Below are positions 51,113 through 61,318 of a stretch of 64,000 nucleotides of DNA, piece by piece; the stretch's first letter is position 1, and each line of letters opens with the position of its first letter. The position numbers and the translations under genes were made by a program. Source of the DNA: an uncultured Prevotella sp. (GTDB lineage Bacteria; Bacteroidota; Bacteroidia; Bacteroidales; Bacteroidaceae); assembly GCA_900770395.1 (NCBI GenBank), contig CAAGKM010000004.1, positions 143,532-207,531 of the forward strand. The letters run 5' to 3'. The notes beneath the pieces are model-generated. The model made no database searches. It was not told where the DNA came from and worked only from the letters and a program-made list of their open reading frames with translations.

Positions 51113-53047
51113 ATGAGATTTTTTCGCATAAAGAAATTGGATATATTCATCGCCAAACAGTTTGGACTGCTGTTTGTCGGTACCTTTTTTATATGCCAAT
51201 TTGTGCTGATGATGCAGTTCCTTTGGCGATATGTTGACGAGCTTATCGGCAAGGGACTCACTATAGACGTGCTGGCGCAGTTCTTCTGGTATATGGGACT
51301 GATGCTTATGCCGCAGGCTTTTCCGCTTGCCATTCTTCTGTCTTCGCTCATTGCCTTTGGTAACCTTGGCGAGAGCTCAGAGCTTACGGCAATCAAGGCT
51401 GCAGGCATATCACTGATGCAGGCTTTCCGCTCTCTCATTGTGCTTGTGTGCCTTATCGCAGCCTGCTCACTGTTCTTTCAGGATGTGGTGGGGCCGAGTG
51501 CCAACCAGTCGTTCTACCGTCTGCTGATTGCGATGAAGCAGAAGAGTCCTGAGCTGGAGATTCCAGAGGGCATATTTTATGACGGCATTCCGGGCAGCAA
51601 CCTCTATGTTCAGAAGAAGGACATGAAGACGGGCAAGCTCTACGGCATTATGATTTACCGCATGAACGGCAGCTATGAGGACCAGGCGATTATCCTTGCC
51701 GACTCGGGCATGCTGCAGTCCACAGCCGAGAAGAAACACCTGCTGCTCACGCTGCACAGCGGAGAATGGTTTGAGAACATGCGCTCGCAGGACGTGGTGA
51801 ACAGTGCGTCGGTGCCATACCGCCGTGAGACATTCTCTGTGAAAAGGATAGTGCTCGACTTTGACGGCGGACTGAATATCGATGATGTATCGGATATCTC
51901 ATCTGACGCCCGCTCTAAGAGTATTCCGAAACTCTATCATGACCTTGACTCCATACATCTTTATAATGACAGTGTGGGGCATGCTTTCTATGCTGACGCA
52001 AAACGCTATTCACTGCACATGCCGATACTGTTGAAGCAGGACTCGCTGAGAGCTGAGCAGGAGATAAAGGCAGGCAAGGTGAATATCGACACAGTGCTGG
52101 CAAAACTTACCACCGACAGCCGTCAACGTGTTTACGGCAGGGCGGCAAGCGATGTGAGAATGGCGGCAAGCGACCTCTCCATCAAGGGTGACTATTCAAA
52201 GCAGCTCAACCGCATTGACCGCCGTCATCAGATTGAGATCGTGAAAAAGCTGACATTGTCGCTGTCGTGTATCATTTTCTTCTTTATAGGTGCACCGCTC
52301 GGTGCCATTATCCGAAAGGGCGGACTCGGAGTGCCGGTGATTATCTCGGTGCTCGTGTTCATCATATATTATATATTCGAGAACTCCGGCACAAAGATGG
52401 CGCGTGACGACAACTGGACCGTGTGGTTTGGCACTCTCATATCCACGATGGTGCTCACGCCGCTCGCTGTCTTTGTCACCTATAAGGCAAACCGTGACTC
52501 AACGGTGTTCAACGTCGACGCCTACAAGAGCTTCTTCATGTCGCTCTTTGGCATCAAGCCAAAACGTCACGTGAGCCGCAAGGAGGTGATAATCAACGAT
52601 CCTGACTATGCCGCCGATGCCGCAACGCTGCAGCAGATAAGCGATGACATAACTGAATATGCTTATACCCACCATCTGCTGCATCTGCCAAATCCCGTGA
52701 AGGTGTTCTTCAGTGCCGGCAACGACCAGATGATAAAGTCGATGAATGTGGTGTATGAGGAGGTGATTGAGGATTTGTCGAACTCAAAGGACAAGAGGAT
52801 TATAAATGAACTGAACAACTATCCCATTATCGCTGTGAATGCCCATACGCGTCTGTTCCGCCGCAAGTGGCTCAACATTGTGTCGGGACTGATATTGCCT
52901 TTGGGACTGTTCCTCTACCTCAGAATGTGGCGCTTCCGTCTGCGGCTTTACGCTAATCTGAAACAGATAAAGCAGACCAACGGGTACATCATCCAGCGCA
53001 TTGAGGAAATGGGGCAGGAGAATGTGGCAAAAAATGAGAGCGTTTAG
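51113..53047 (+). CDS. LptF/LptG-type lipopolysaccharide export permease (YjgP/YjgQ)
   Basis: 644 aa from ATG 51113 (a TTG 21 bp upstream lies next to a second TTTTG and is rejected). N-terminal and C-terminal membrane bundles flank a periplasmic beta-jellyroll (about 120-340). LFVGTFFICQFVLMMQFLWRYVDELIGKGL is the YjgP/YjgQ start; FFFIGAPLGAIIRKGGLGVP is the conserved C-terminal motif. The protein is longer than usual, with a cytoplasmic tail past residue 440 that ends in two more helices. Transports LPS with LptB. Confidence 0.9.
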   Translation: MRFFRIKKLDIFIAKQFGLLFVGTFFICQFVLMMQFLWRYVDELIGKGLTIDVLAQFFWYMGLMLMPQAFPLAILLSSLIAFGNLGESSELTAIKAAGISLMQAFRSLIVLVCLIAACSLFFQDVVGPSANQSFYRLLIAMKQKSPELEIPEGIFYDGIPGSNLYVQKKDMKTGKLYGIMIYRMNGSYEDQAIILADSGMLQSTAEKKHLLLTLHSGEWFENMRSQDVVNSASVPYRRETFSVKRIVLDFDGGLNIDDVSDISSDARSKSIPKLYHDLDSIHLYNDSVGHAFYADAKRYSLHMPILLKQDSLRAEQEIKAGKVNIDTVLAKLTTDSRQRVYGRAASDVRMAASDLSIKGDYSKQLNRIDRRHQIEIVKKLTLSLSCIIFFFIGAPLGAIIRKGGLGVPVIISVLVFIIYYIFENSGTKMARDDNWTVWFGTLISTMVLTPLAVFVTYKANRDSTVFNVDAYKSFFMSLFGIKPKRHVSRKEVIINDPDYAADAATLQQISDDITEYAYTHHLLHLPNPVKVFFSAGNDQMIKSMNVVYEEVIEDLSNSKDKRIINELNNYPIIAVNAHTRLFRRKWLNIVSGLILPLGLFLYLRMWRFRLRLYANLKQIKQTNGYIIQRIEEMGQENVAKNESV

Positions 53048-53131
53048 GCTCCGCGTATATATTATAATAAAGGTGTAGTGGCTAATTAAGTAATAAAAAC
53101 AAAACATAACAACAATAAATCAAGGTTTATT

Positions 53132-54343
53132 ATGACAGATTTCAAGGTAAACACTGTAGAGGAGGCGATTGAGGATTTCCGTGAGGGAAAATTCGTGATT
53201 GTGGTCGACGATGAGGACCGAGAGAACGAAGGTGACCTTATCATCGCCGCTGAGAAGATAACAGCAGAGAAAGTGAATTTTATGCTGAAGCATGCACGCG
53301 GACTGCTCTGTGCGCCAATCACAATAAGCAGAAGCGAGGAGCTGAGCCTGCCTCATCAGGTGCAGGACAACACCTCACTGCTTGGAACACCGTTCACCGT
53401 GACTATAGACAAAATAGAGGGATGTTCCACAGGAGTGTCGGCACACGACCGTGCTGAGACAATCAAAGCGCTTGCCGACCCTAAGTCGACAGCTGAGACT
53501 TTCGGACGTCCCGGTCATGTTAATCCACTGTATGCTCAGGACAATGGTGTGCTTCGCCGCTCTGGACACACTGAGGCGGCAATCGACCTGTGCAAGATGG
53601 CTGAGCTTTATCCTGCCGCCGCACTCATGGAGATAATGAACGATGACGGCACCATGTCGCGTCTGCCGCAGCTTGTGGAGTTTGCGCATGAGTGGGATAT
53701 GAAGATAATCACCATCAAAGATATGATAGCCTATCGCCTGAAGCATGAGTCGCTCATCGAGGTGGGCAACAAGGTGAACCTCCCAACCGAGTATGGCACA
53801 TTCAAGCTTATACCATTTCTCCAGAAAAGCAACGGACTGGAGCACATGGCTCTGGTCAAGGGAGAGTGGAAGGAGGATGAGCCGGTGCTGGTGAGAGTAC
53901 ACTCATCTTGTGCCACGGGAGATATTCTTGCCAGCAAGCGTTGTGACTGCGGCGCACAGCTGCACAAGGCTATGCAGATGATTGAGAAGGAAGGCAAGGG
54001 AGTGCTTATCTATATGCAGCAGGAGGGCAGGGGAATCGGACTGATGAACAAGATTGCCGCTTACAAACTGCAGGAGGAGGGACTGGACACAGTGGAGGCA
54101 AATATCCATCTTGGCTTCAAACCCGATGAGCGCGACTATGGCTGCGGTGCACAGATGCTCCGCCATCTTGGCATACACAAGATGCGGCTTATGACAAATA
54201 ATCCAACCAAGCGTGTCGGACTTGAGGCATACGGACTGGAGATTGTGGAGAATGTCCCGATAGAGATCGCCCCCAACGAATATGACTACAGTTATCTGAA
54301 GACAAAAAAGGAGCGTATGGGGCATAATTTGCATATAGATTAA
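53132..54343 (+). CDS. ribBA: RibBA: DHBP synthase/GTP cyclohydrolase II fusion
   Basis: 403 aa, riboflavin synthesis. The N-terminal half (about 1-200) is 3,4-dihydroxy-2-butanone 4-phosphate synthase (VDDEDRENEGDLI, SHED-like region RSGHTEAAIDL). The C-terminal half is GTP cyclohydrolase II with zinc-binding Cys in SSCATGDILASKRCDCGAQL and QQEGRGIGLMNKI. Start is ATG 53132. Confidence 0.96.
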   Translation: MTDFKVNTVEEAIEDFREGKFVIVVDDEDRENEGDLIIAAEKITAEKVNFMLKHARGLLCAPITISRSEELSLPHQVQDNTSLLGTPFTVTIDKIEGCSTGVSAHDRAETIKALADPKSTAETFGRPGHVNPLYAQDNGVLRRSGHTEAAIDLCKMAELYPAAALMEIMNDDGTMSRLPQLVEFAHEWDMKIITIKDMIAYRLKHESLIEVGNKVNLPTEYGTFKLIPFLQKSNGLEHMALVKGEWKEDEPVLVRVHSSCATGDILASKRCDCGAQLHKAMQMIEKEGKGVLIYMQQEGRGIGLMNKIAAYKLQEEGLDTVEANIHLGFKPDERDYGCGAQMLRHLGIHKMRLMTNNPTKRVGLEAYGLEIVENVPIEIAPNEYDYSYLKTKKERMGHNLHID

Positions 54344-54416
54344 CAAAATATGCGCCGCAAATCACAAAAAAAATAAAAAAGTAGGCAAAATGTATCGTTT
54401 TCACAAGAAAAACAAT

Positions 54417-54424
54417 TACTTTTG
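54417..54424 (+). promoter_or_regulatory. Promoter -7 box of aminotransferase gene
   Basis: TACTTTTG, about 30 bp upstream of the ATG at 54454. Confidence 0.6.
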
Positions 54425-54453
54425 CATCTAAAAACAAAAAATACATAAGAAAT

Positions 54454-55647
54454 ATGGCAAAATTGTCAGACCGTTTGCAAAGACTTGCGCCGTCAGCCAC
54501 ACTGGCGATGTCGCAAAAAAGTTCTGAGATGAAGGCTCAGGGCATTGATGTCATAAACATGAGTGTGGGTGAGCCCGACTTCAATACTCCCGACCATATC
54601 AAAGAGGCTGCGAAGAAGGCAATCGATGAGAACTATTCACGCTACTCGCCAGTGCCGGGATATCCTGACCTGCGTAAGGCTATCGTGGCTAAACTCAAGA
54701 ACGAGAACAATCTTGACTACACCATCAACGAGGTGCTGGTGTCCAACGGTGCCAAGCAGAGTGTGTGCAACGCTATCATGGCGCTTGTAAACGATGGTGA
54801 GGAGGTGATTATTCCTGCCCCATATTGGGTGTCTTACCCGCAGATGGTGAAGCTGGCAGGCGGTGAGCCTGTGATTGTCGAGGCTGGTTTCGACCAGAAC
54901 TTCAAAATCACGCCTGAGCAACTTGAGGCGGCGATCACTCCAAAGACACGCATGCTTATTCTCTGCTCGCCAAGCAATCCTACTGGTAGCGTGTACTCAA
55001 AGGACGAGCTCGCGGCACTTGCTGAGGTTATCAAGAAGCACGAGGATATGTTTGTGCTTGCAGATGAAATCTACGAACACATTAATTATATAGGCAAGCA
55101 CGAGAGTATCGCCCAGTTTGAGGGCATGAAGGAGCGTGCCATCATCGTCAACGGTGTGTCTAAGGCATATGCAATGACTGGTTGGCGTATCGGTTATATC
55201 GCCGCACCGGAGTGGATCGTAAAGGGATGCAACAAATTGCAGGGACAGTACACCAGCGGTCCGTGCTCTGTGAGCCAGAAGGCTGCCGAGTTTGCTTACA
55301 CTCAGAGCCAGGAGTGCGTTGAGAATATGCGTCAGGCGTTTGAGCGCCGCCGCAATCTTATCGTAAAGCTGGCAAAGGATATACCAGGACTTGAGGTCAA
55401 CGAACCTCAGGGTGCTTTCTACCTATTCCCCAAATGCACCAATTTCTATGGTAAGAGCTACGATGGCAAGGTTATAAATAACTCCACCGACCTGGCTATG
55501 CTTCTGCTTGAGGTTGGTCACGTGGCAACAGTTGGCGGCGATGCCTTTGGCGACCCTGAGTGTTTCCGCATGAGCTATGCCACCAGCGATGAGAATATCG
55601 TCGAGGCAATGCGCCGCATAAGGGAGACTTTAGGCAAGCTGAAATAA
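54454..55647 (+). CDS. Class I/II PLP-dependent aminotransferase (aspartate aminotransferase-like)
   Basis: 397 aa, fold type I. PLP lysine in IIVNGVSKAYAMTGWRIGY (SKxxxxxGWRIG). SVGEPDFNTPDHIKEAAKKAID and LCSPSNPTGSVY are the other signatures. Likely aspartate or broad aromatic/aspartate aminotransferase (AspC-like). Single gene with its own promoter. Confidence 0.93.
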   Translation: MAKLSDRLQRLAPSATLAMSQKSSEMKAQGIDVINMSVGEPDFNTPDHIKEAAKKAIDENYSRYSPVPGYPDLRKAIVAKLKNENNLDYTINEVLVSNGAKQSVCNAIMALVNDGEEVIIPAPYWVSYPQMVKLAGGEPVIVEAGFDQNFKITPEQLEAAITPKTRMLILCSPSNPTGSVYSKDELAALAEVIKKHEDMFVLADEIYEHINYIGKHESIAQFEGMKERAIIVNGVSKAYAMTGWRIGYIAAPEWIVKGCNKLQGQYTSGPCSVSQKAAEFAYTQSQECVENMRQAFERRRNLIVKLAKDIPGLEVNEPQGAFYLFPKCTNFYGKSYDGKVINNSTDLAMLLLEVGHVATVGGDAFGDPECFRMSYATSDENIVEAMRRIRETLGKLK

Positions 55648-55763
55648 GGCGAGATTGTGGAACTTAAATCCAAAAAACATATATTCTGTATATATGTTGG
55701 AAAATAAAAGATGATTTTATGGTTAAAATCCGTTAAACCGTTTTGTGTTCCACAATTATTTAC

Positions 55764-55771
55764 TATCTTTG
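55764..55771 (+). promoter_or_regulatory. Promoter of exbB operon
   Basis: -7 box TATCTTTG with a TTTG -33-like element at 55742-55745, 18 bp upstream; the best-matching promoter in the window. Confidence 0.65.
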
Positions 55772-55839
55772 CAGGTGGTAAACTAAAACAGATTTTAAGA
55801 TTAAACTTAATTTATAAACTAAAAACTTTTTAAAAAATT

Positions 55840-56664
55840 ATGGCAACAACAAAAGCAGCAAGCCCAAAGAAATCGGGCTTCGGAGGCATTAAAAATGCTT
55901 GGGTTATTATCGTTATCTGTTTCGTAGTGGCATATTGCTTCTATGAGTATTTCCTTGGTGATTCTGCCAACTTCGCTAACGGCGACAAGGAAGGTCATCC
56001 TCTGAACATGCTCGGAACAGTGTACAAAGGTGGTATCGTGGTACCTGTCATCCTTACTTTGCTCTGCACAGTAATCGCACTTGGTGTTGAGCGTTACTTC
56101 GCTCTCCGCTCAGCTTTCGGTAAGATGAGCTTGGCTAAGTTCACAGCTCAGGTTAAGGCAGCTATCAAGGCTGGCAACTTCACTGAGGCTAAGAATCTTT
56201 GCAACAAGATGCAGGGCTCAGTGGCTAATGTAGTGCTCGCTTCTATCAATGCTTATGAGGAAGTAGAGAAAGTTGGCGGTATGAAGAAGACTCAGAAGGT
56301 GGCTAAGATTCAGCAGGCTCACGAGGAGGCTACTCAGCTTGAGATGCCTACTCTGCAGATGAACCTTCCTATCATCGCTACTATCACTACCCTCGGTACT
56401 CTTACCGCTCTGTTCGGTACTGTGCTCGGTATGATCCGTTCATTCCAGGCTCTGTCTGCAGGTGGTGGTGCTGACTCTATGGCACTGTCTGCCGGTATCT
56501 CTGAGGCCCTCGTGAACACAGCATCAGGTATCTTCACATCTTGGTTTGCAGTTGTATTCTACAACTTCTTCACAAACAAGATTGACAAGCTTACATACGC
56601 ACTCGACGAAGTTGGTTACACAATCGCACAGACTTACGAAGCTAATCACGCAGACGAGGCTTAA
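55840..56664 (+). CDS. exbB: ExbB/MotA/TolQ proton channel family protein
   Basis: 274 aa, three or four membrane helices. PTLQMNLPIIATITTLGTLTALFGTVLGMIRSFQAL is the ExbB/TolQ conserved core and TASGIFTSWFAVVFYNFF is the third helix. It uses the proton gradient to power TonB. First gene of a coupled operon; the next gene starts 26 bp later. Confidence 0.95.
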   Translation: MATTKAASPKKSGFGGIKNAWVIIVICFVVAYCFYEYFLGDSANFANGDKEGHPLNMLGTVYKGGIVVPVILTLLCTVIALGVERYFALRSAFGKMSLAKFTAQVKAAIKAGNFTEAKNLCNKMQGSVANVVLASINAYEEVEKVGGMKKTQKVAKIQQAHEEATQLEMPTLQMNLPIIATITTLGTLTALFGTVLGMIRSFQALSAGGGADSMALSAGISEALVNTASGIFTSWFAVVFYNFFTNKIDKLTYALDEVGYTIAQTYEANHADEA

Positions 56665-56690
56665 TTTTTAACCTATAAATATTTTATGTT

Positions 56691-57305
56691 ATGGGTAAAT
56701 TAAAAATTAAGAAAAAGGACATCTGGATTGACATGACCCCTATGTCGGACGTGATGGTGCTCCTCCTTACCTTCTTCATGCTGACATCTACATTTATGTC
56801 GCCTGAGCCGGTAAAGGTGAACACACCAAGCTCCGTCAGCGAGGTTAAGGTTCCAGAAAAGGACGTTCTGAATATTCTTGTCAACCCAGAGGGCAAGATA
56901 TTCATGGGCACCGACAATAAGAACAACATGCTTGCCATGCTTGATAACATGACAGCAAAGTTCGGCATTACTCTCACAAAGAAACAGCAGAAGACGTTTC
57001 TTGAGGACGCTATGTTGGGAGCCCCAATGTCCAAATTGTCACAGTATTTGAATCTGCCGCCGGAAAAGCTGTCTGAAGCAATTCAGCTGCTTGGTATTCC
57101 AACCGACAGTATCAATGGTGGCAAGAGTGAGTTTCAAGAGTGGGTATCGGCTGCCAAGGAGGCAAATCCTGACATTAAAATCGCTATCAAGTGCGACGCT
57201 ACAACTCCTTATAAGGTTGTTAAGCAAATGATGTCGGAGCTGCAGGATATGGACGAGAACCGTTACCAGCTCATTACAAATCTTAAAACTGCATCGGAGG
57301 AGTAA
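56691..57305 (+). CDS. exbD: ExbD/TolR biopolymer transport protein (first copy)
   Basis: 204 aa. One TM near the start preceded by IDMTPMSDVMVLLLTFFML with the conserved Asp. The periplasmic part is longer than E. coli ExbD (141 aa). Two ExbD paralogues in one operon are common in Bacteroidetes. Confidence 0.94.
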   Translation: MGKLKIKKKDIWIDMTPMSDVMVLLLTFFMLTSTFMSPEPVKVNTPSSVSEVKVPEKDVLNILVNPEGKIFMGTDNKNNMLAMLDNMTAKFGITLTKKQQKTFLEDAMLGAPMSKLSQYLNLPPEKLSEAIQLLGIPTDSINGGKSEFQEWVSAAKEANPDIKIAIKCDATTPYKVVKQMMSELQDMDENRYQLITNLKTASEE

Positions 57306-57308
57306 GAC

Positions 57309-57950
57309 ATGGCAAAAAAGAAAGAAAGCAAACAGAAAAAAATGAATACCCGCGTAGACTTTACGCCTATGGTGGATATGATGATGCTTCTTATCACGTT
57401 CTTCATGCTGTGTACTACTCTCAGCAAGCCGCAGGCTATGCAGCTTACCATGCCAAGTAACGACAAGAACGTTACAGACCAGGACCGTAATGCCACAAAG
57501 GAATCGCAGACAATCACTATATATGCTGCCGGAAACGACAAGATATATTATATTGCTGGTATTCCGAAGTACGATGATCCCACATGTATAAAAGAGACCA
57601 CATGGGGACGTCAGGGTATTCGTGACGTGCTTATCAAACATACTACCGAGGAGGGTATCAACCCCGTGGCACGTATTATGATGGCAAAGAGCAAGCTGGA
57701 CGAGGAGAAGGCAGCAGGCAAGATGAACGACTCCATTTACAATATGAGACTTGCCCAGATTAAGAAGGGTGAGCTTGAGGGTGGAAAGATTCCTACGATG
57801 ACTATCATTATCAAGGTTCTTGACACTGCTTCATATAAGAATATGGTTGACGTTCTGGATGAGATGCAGATATGTTGTATCGGTACTTATGTAATCGACA
57901 AGATTAATGAGAACGATGAGAAACTGCTTCAACTCAAGGGTATTAAGTAA
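57309..57950 (+). CDS. exbD: ExbD/TolR biopolymer transport protein (second copy)
   Basis: 213 aa, 3 bp after the first copy. VDFTPMVDMMMLLITFFML is the conserved Asp-containing helix. Periplasmic region differs from the first copy and ends VIDKINENDEKLLQL. Confidence 0.94.
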   Translation: MAKKKESKQKKMNTRVDFTPMVDMMMLLITFFMLCTTLSKPQAMQLTMPSNDKNVTDQDRNATKESQTITIYAAGNDKIYYIAGIPKYDDPTCIKETTWGRQGIRDVLIKHTTEEGINPVARIMMAKSKLDEEKAAGKMNDSIYNMRLAQIKKGELEGGKIPTMTIIIKVLDTASYKNMVDVLDEMQICCIGTYVIDKINENDEKLLQLKGIK

Positions 57951-57985
57951 TGGATATGTCTAACAATTAAAAAAAGAAAGTAAAC

Positions 57986-58819
57986 ATGGCACAAGTAGAT
58001 TTGCTTGATAAAAATTGGGTGGACATGGTGTTTGAAGGCCGTAACACTGCTTACGGTGCATACCAGATGCGTAGAAAGACTGGTGTGCGTAACGGAAAGG
58101 CATTGGTATCCATGCTTGTATTTGTTGGCTGTATTGTCGGTGGTTCTTTGGCACTTACTGCCTATCAGAAGTGGCAGGCAGCACACGTGGCTGTGGAAAC
58201 TGACGTAGAGCTCTCGCAGCTGGCTGAAAAGAAAGAGGCGAAAGTTGAGAAGCAAGAGAAGGTTATCGTTGAGCCTGAGAAAGTAGTGGAGCAGGTTAAG
58301 AGTTCTGTGAAGTTCGTGGCTCCTGTCATCAAGAAGGATGATGAGGTTCGTCCTGAGGATGAGATGAAGTCGCAGGATGATCTCGCAGCTTCTAAAACCG
58401 CTATCGGTACTTTCAACGTTGAGGGTAACGATGAAGCTAACGGTGAGGTGCTTAAGGCTAAGGAAGTAATCGCACAGCCGGAGCCTCCGAAGGAAGAGGA
58501 GACTAAGGTCTTCGACGTGGTGGAGGAGATGCCATCATTCCCTGGAGGTACTGGCGAGTTGATGGCTTACCTGAGCAAGAATATCAAGTATCCTGTAGTA
58601 GCTGAGGAAAACGGTGTTCAGGGACGTGTAATCTGTACATTCGTGGTAGAGCGTAACGGTTCAATCACCGATGTTAAGGTTGTTAAGTCTGTTGACCCGT
58701 CACTCGACAAGGAGGCAGTGCGTGTGATAAAGAGCATGCCTCACTGGATTCCTGGTAAGCAGAACGGTTCATCCGTTCGTGTGAAGTTCACACTTCCTGT
58801 AATCTTCAGACTTCAGTAA
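57986..58819 (+). CDS. tonB: TonB family energy transducer
   Basis: 277 aa. N-terminal TM at about 38-56, then a Lys/Glu/Val-rich linker (about 75-180) and the C-terminal TonB domain (PSFPGGTGELMAYLSKNIKYP, GRVICTFVVERNGSITDVKVVKS, PHWIPGKQNG). Couples ExbBD to outer-membrane receptors. Confidence 0.95.
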   Translation: MAQVDLLDKNWVDMVFEGRNTAYGAYQMRRKTGVRNGKALVSMLVFVGCIVGGSLALTAYQKWQAAHVAVETDVELSQLAEKKEAKVEKQEKVIVEPEKVVEQVKSSVKFVAPVIKKDDEVRPEDEMKSQDDLAASKTAIGTFNVEGNDEANGEVLKAKEVIAQPEPPKEEETKVFDVVEEMPSFPGGTGELMAYLSKNIKYPVVAEENGVQGRVICTFVVERNGSITDVKVVKSVDPSLDKEAVRVIKSMPHWIPGKQNGSSVRVKFTLPVIFRLQ

Positions 58820-58839
58820 ACTTTAATACAAGAATTTAC

Positions 58840-59802
58840 ATGAATAAAACTCCATTCAGCGCATTAGTTGGATTAACATTTATATTAGGCTTGTTGTCGT
58901 CGTGTGGCGACAGCAAGCCTAAAAGTGGTAGAACAGATACTTATACCAGCGGCACTATTACGGTGGCGATGGATGAGAGTTTCAGTCCTTTGATTGAGGA
59001 AGAGATTCAGATTTTTGAGCTTGTCAATCCGCAGGCAAAAATCAAGCCGCTTTACACCAACGAGCTTGAGGCAATCAACCTGCTCAAGAAAGACAGTGTG
59101 TGGGTTGCAATTGCAGCGCGCAACTACCGTCCCGATGAGATTGACAATCTGAAGAAGCGCCGTATGGTGCCAGTCTCGTTCCCCATAGCCTACGACGGTT
59201 TGGCTCTTATCGTGAATAAGGAAAACACCGACACTTGCATCTCAGTAAAAGACTTCAGCAGCATACTGAGCGGTAAGGTTACAAAATGGTCGGATATCTA
59301 TTCCGGCTCGAAGTTAGGCAATTTTGACGTGGTTTTCGACAACAAGAACTCCAGCACAGTGCATTATTGTGTTGACTCTATTCTTAACGGTAAACCCATC
59401 AATTGTCCAAATGTTTCTGCTGTGAAGACAAGTGCCGAGGTGATAAACTATGTTGAGAAGCATAAGAACGCTATCGGTATTATTGGGTCAAATTGGCTCA
59501 ACGACAAACGTGACACTACGAATCTTACATTCAATAAAAATATAACGGTGATGCAGGTGAGCAAGCTCGACAAGGCAACAGCCATGAACAGCCGCAAGCC
59601 GTTCCAGTATTACTTCCTCACAGGTGAGTATCCTCTGGTGCGAACCATATATGTGCTGCTTAATGACCCGCGGCGCGGACTGCCTACAGGCTTTGGTAAT
59701 TTCATCAGTGGTCCTAAAGGGCAGATGATTGTGCTTAAGACTGGACTTCTGCCATACCGCGGAGAGCTGAACATAAGGACTGTTGATGTCCGTGAGGAAT
59801 GA
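58840..59802 (+). CDS. PstS-like phosphate-binding lipoprotein
   Basis: 320 aa. Lipobox GLLSSC; the fold follows PstS-type periplasmic binding proteins (ITVAMDESFSPLIEEEIQIFE, VIGSNWL-like and GLPTGFGNFISGPKGQMIVLKTGLLP). There is no ABC permease beside it; it sits inside the TonB operon, so its role may be TonB-linked and not phosphate uptake (inference). Confidence 0.85.
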   Translation: MNKTPFSALVGLTFILGLLSSCGDSKPKSGRTDTYTSGTITVAMDESFSPLIEEEIQIFELVNPQAKIKPLYTNELEAINLLKKDSVWVAIAARNYRPDEIDNLKKRRMVPVSFPIAYDGLALIVNKENTDTCISVKDFSSILSGKVTKWSDIYSGSKLGNFDVVFDNKNSSTVHYCVDSILNGKPINCPNVSAVKTSAEVINYVEKHKNAIGIIGSNWLNDKRDTTNLTFNKNITVMQVSKLDKATAMNSRKPFQYYFLTGEYPLVRTIYVLLNDPRRGLPTGFGNFISGPKGQMIVLKTGLLPYRGELNIRTVDVREE

Positions 59803-59872
59803 AAAAAGCATTAAATTAAGATTGAAATCAAAGTTTATCACATATATATTAATTGTATAAATTTAAATGATT

Positions 59873-61285
59873 ATGAAAACATTAAAATATCTTATGTTGG
59901 GAGCGCTGATTTTAGGAAGCAGCGTTCAGTCTGTGGCACAGGATGATAAAGCTACCCTTGATGCTGCAAAGTCGTTAATCAAGTCTAAGCCTGCCGATCT
60001 TGACAAGCAGATGAAGGACTTTTATAAGAAAAACAAGAAGAATGCTCCTGTGCTTACAGGTATTGCCCGTGCATTCTATGAGGCAAAGGATACAGCCAAT
60101 GCCCGCGTTTATGCACAGTATGCTATTGAGGCTGCAAAGAAAGACCGTGCACAGGGTGCTCCGGCTTATATCATTCTCGGTGATATTGCCGCTTTGAGCA
60201 ATGATGGCGGTGAGGCTGCACAGCACTACAACCAGGCTATCTATGCTGACCCGAAGAATCCTGACGGATATTACAAGTATGCACTTGTTTACCGCAAGGT
60301 TAGTCCGAAGGGTGCCGTAGACAAGCTGATGGAGTTGAAGCAGCAGGTGCCTGACTATCCAGTAGAGGCAATCTCGGGACACATTTATTACACTTCCAAC
60401 GAGTTTAAGCGTGCTGCCGAAAGTTTTAAGGCTGCCGGTCTTAACAAGCTGGAGGATGGCTATATCACCGAGTATGCCATGTCGCTCTATTTCACTGGCA
60501 AGAATCAGGAATCGTTCGATGTTGCTAAGTTTGGTGTAGGCAAGGCTCCGCGCAATGCAGGTTTCAACCGTCTTGCATTCTTTAATGCCACTGACCTTGA
60601 GAAGTTCGACGAGGCTCTGCAGTATGCTGACGCATTGTTTAACAAGAGCGACAGTGCCAAGTTCTCTTACATGGACTACACTTATTACGGCAATGCTCTC
60701 AATGGACTCAAGCGTTCTGACGAGGCAATTGATGCTTATAATAAGGCTCTCACAATGGAGTTTGACAACAATGACAAGAAGGCTGGTGTGATTAAGCAGC
60801 TTGCAACAGCATATAAGGACAAGGAAGATTTTGACAACGCAATAAAATTCCAGCAGGACTATATGAATACTGTGTCAAAGAGCGGTGCAAACGACCTCTC
60901 TACTCTCGCACAGCTTTATATCAGCAAGGCTGCTTCTCTGCCTGCTGCTGAGCAGCGTCAGTATTTTGAGAAGGCTATTGAGGCCTATCGGAAGATTGAG
61001 ACTGACCCCGAGTTTGCTGCATTCATGAGTGCCCGTGTTGCCAACTACATGGATCCTGAATTGAAGGAAGGTACAGCAAAGCCTTTCTATGAGAAACTTG
61101 TAGAGCTTATTACAGCCAAGTCGGAGAAAGAGTCGTCTGACACTCCACGTCTGAAGCAGGCTTATTGGTATCTCGCATCATACTACATGATGAAAAATGA
61201 CGATGCTACAGCAAAGACCTATTGGCAGAAGCTTCTCGAGATTGACCCAGAGAATGAGAATGCCAAGAAGGCTCTCAGCCTTTAA
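59873..61285 (+). CDS. TPR-repeat periplasmic protein
   Basis: About 470 aa. Signal peptide MKTLKYLMLGALILGSSVQSVAQ (an ATG two codons upstream is possible). Repeated helical pairs such as AAQHYNQAIYADPKNPDGYYKYALVYRK, SDEAIDAYNKALTMEFDNNDKKAG and ATAKTYWQKLLEIDPENENAKKAL are TPR motifs, so it is a protein-binding scaffold. Last gene of the exbB operon. Confidence 0.9.
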   Translation: MKTLKYLMLGALILGSSVQSVAQDDKATLDAAKSLIKSKPADLDKQMKDFYKKNKKNAPVLTGIARAFYEAKDTANARVYAQYAIEAAKKDRAQGAPAYIILGDIAALSNDGGEAAQHYNQAIYADPKNPDGYYKYALVYRKVSPKGAVDKLMELKQQVPDYPVEAISGHIYYTSNEFKRAAESFKAAGLNKLEDGYITEYAMSLYFTGKNQESFDVAKFGVGKAPRNAGFNRLAFFNATDLEKFDEALQYADALFNKSDSAKFSYMDYTYYGNALNGLKRSDEAIDAYNKALTMEFDNNDKKAGVIKQLATAYKDKEDFDNAIKFQQDYMNTVSKSGANDLSTLAQLYISKAASLPAAEQRQYFEKAIEAYRKIETDPEFAAFMSARVANYMDPELKEGTAKPFYEKLVELITAKSEKESSDTPRLKQAYWYLASYYMMKNDDATAKTYWQKLLEIDPENENAKKALSL

Positions 61286-61318
61286 ATATTGCCCTGAGAA
61301 TTTCTAATATTGAAATTT

